Shown: piece by piece, positions 62,947 through 64,000 of the stretch
How positions within the stretch are numbered: the first letter of the stretch is position 1
How the letters are laid out: each line of letters starts with the position of its first letter
Assembly: GCA_002163975.1 (NCBI GenBank)
Contig: CP019636.1
Span: forward strand, 3,111,001 to 3,175,000
Direction of reading: 5' to 3'
Length of the DNA stretch: 64,000 bases
Source: Nostocales cyanobacterium HT-58-2
GTDB taxonomy: Bacteria; Cyanobacteriota; Cyanobacteriia; Cyanobacteriales; Nostocaceae
Program-made: the position numbers and the translations under genes
Notes under the pieces: model-generated
Seen by the model: the letters and a program-made list of their open reading frames with translations, nothing else
Told to the model about the DNA's origin: nothing
The model's database searches: none

Positions 62947-64000
62947 TTACTCATTCCGCAATGCAGCAATGATATCAACCTTGGTGGCTTTGAGTGCTGG
63001 CAAGAAGCTAGAGCCAACCCCCACTGCGATCGCAGCGCCCATTGACAGGGCTGCATTACGGAGAGAAAACTCATAGGGGGCTTGGATAATCACTGTGGTT
63101 GCTGTCTGGGTTAAGCCATGCACGCTGATAATTGCCAAAGTCCCACCAAAAAGGCTAAGGAACAGGGCTTCCAGGATGAATTGCATCATCACCTCAAATT
63201 GGGTTGCCCCAACTGCTCGTCGGATACCAATCTCTTCAATACGTTCCAAAACAGAGGCGATCGTGATATTGGCAATACCTACACCGCTAATCAGTAGAGC
63301 AATCACGCCCACAACAGCAAGTGCTTGTGTAGCCGATTGCTGGAGTTCTCGTTCTTTGAGCAAATCTGCAGCGTTATCAAACGTTTCCACAACTGTCTTG
63401 GGATGACGCTTTGATAACACTTGTTTGACCTTTTCTTTCAACTGTGGCATATCTTCCAGTCGATAAGGACTAATCTGGAGAGTGCTAAACTGAAAATTCC
63501 CTGCCACAGCACTTGCAAAAGTGGAAGGCAACCAGAGGATACCAGATTTTCCCCCAAATTCTTGACCATTCGATTTTGTTTCCACAACTCCAATCACGGT
63601 AAGACGGGTATTTGCTAGGAAGATTGCCTGGTTAAGGGGAGATTTCCCTCGAAATAGAGTTGCTGCCAATTTTTGATCAATGATTGCCACAGGGCGATAT
63701 TGCTCAAAATCAACTGTCTTAAAAAACCGTCCTTGTAGTATTTGGCGTCCAGTCGTGCTGATGTAATTTTGAGACACACCGTAAGTACGTACATCTTTTG
63801 TCTCGTTTTCCTCATGCTGTACAGCACCAACACCATAAATTTGACTAACGGAACTGATTGAGCGAATGATTGCAACATTGCGTTTAAGGGCGAGTTCATC
63901 CTCTTGCCTGAGATCGTTGCCAACAGCAAACCCATTTTCACTCATTAAGTAAGGCGTTAAGTAGGGTTTGTCTCGCTCTGCTAATTTTGCTTCAATTTGA
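62947..64000 (-). CDS. MacB/FtsX-type ABC transporter permease (partial, 5' end off the right edge)
   Basis: The reverse frame is open across the edge (residues QIEAKLAERDKPYLTPYLM before the ATG at 63945), so the gene begins outside. The visible part has a MacB periplasmic domain (TYGVSQNYISTTGRQILQGR, VIGVVETKSNGQEFGG, LWLPSTF) and the C-terminal FtsX helices with RIEEIGIRRAVGATQFEVMMQF and KATKVDIIAALRNE. It probably works with an ATPase and an HlyD-type partner outside the window. Convergent with the T4SS-like operon. Confidence 0.85.
   Translation of the reverse strand, partial: QIEAKLAERDKPYLTPYLMSENGFAVGNDLRQEDELALKRNVAIIRSISSVSQIYGVGAVQHEENETKDVRTYGVSQNYISTTGRQILQGRFFKTVDFEQYRPVAIIDQKLAATLFRGKSPLNQAIFLANTRLTVIGVVETKSNGQEFGGKSGILWLPSTFASAVAGNFQFSTLQISPYRLEDMPQLKEKVKQVLSKRHPKTVVETFDNAADLLKERELQQSATQALAVVGVIALLISGVGIANITIASVLERIEEIGIRRAVGATQFEVMMQFILEALFLSLFGGTLAIISVHGLTQTATTVIIQAPYEFSLRNAALSMGAAIAVGVGSSFLPALKATKVDIIAALRNE

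Noticed and set aside
1..64000. tRNA or rRNA genes
   Set aside because: No TTCGAATC-type arm with matching acceptor stem or rRNA core sequence was noticed by eye; a tRNA scan would be decisive.

Overview
The window looks like chromosomal DNA of a filamentous, probably heterocystous, cyanobacterium (Nostocales; Scytonema/Tolypothrix/Brasilonema-like). Reasons: many GCGATCGC (HIP1) octamers, a DnaK3-type chaperone with adjacent DnaJ genes, ComFB, DUF3143 and YaaW-family proteins, a PEP-CTERM protein, TAATAGG-type heptamer repeats and low-complexity GAGCAGGGG repeats. The species assignment is inference. No rRNA, tRNA or CRISPR array was seen.

Layout. 1-8.6 kb: a histidine-phosphatase/membrane-carrier fusion that runs off the left edge, a decayed IS1-like fragment, msrA, a membrane Ser/Thr kinase, an O-antigen-ligase/IctB-like protein overlapping a YaaW protein, a renalase-like FAD oxidoreductase and a ComFB protein. 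8.65-11 kb: a complete IS110-family element that cut a DUF3140 gene in two, next to a Tudor-like DUF2945 gene; its left non-coding end should hold the bridge RNA. 11.6-26.6 kb: a housekeeping stretch with bestrophin, M28 peptidase, dnaK/dnaJ/J-protein/DUF3143, cdaA-uppS (c-di-AMP and cell-wall lipid carrier), lysA, rimI, an IS982 element and clpC. 26.6-32 kb: a solitary C5 DNA methyltransferase, then a segmental duplication of [structured-RNA candidate + zinc-ribbon peptide + family-4 glycosyltransferase], with one zinc-ribbon copy broken. 32.4-35.3 kb: a divergent Mn/Zn-type ABC importer. 35.5-39.5 kb: PEP-CTERM protein, HAD hydrolase, NurA nuclease, FHA protein. 39.5-41.2 kb: an IS4 element with a 9-bp target duplication inside a small antitoxin-like gene. 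41.4-47.1 kb: DacB, two MFS exporters and an old-yellow-enzyme reductase.

47.7-53.4 kb: a phosphate-linked segment with a Tat-exported PhoX phosphatase, a five-unit 11-bp Pho-box-like array upstream of it, a divergently transcribed Tat-exported vanadium-haloperoxidase-like protein whose conserved catalytic His is Ala, and a second orphan copy of the Pho-box core. 53.7-62.9 kb: a seven-gene co-directional operon that resembles a reduced type IV secretion system (VirB2-like?, VirB3-like, VirB4 ATPase, VirB5-like, VirB6/TrbL-like, two tandem VirB8-like paralogues, VirB10/TrbI-like), with no relaxase, coupling protein or VirB11 in view. The right edge holds part of a MacB/FtsX-type permease.

The most unusual items are the reduced T4SS-like operon, the duplicated RNA element with compensatory base changes, the IS110 insertion with guide-like matches to its own junctions, and the haloperoxidase-like protein lacking its catalytic histidine next to PhoX.
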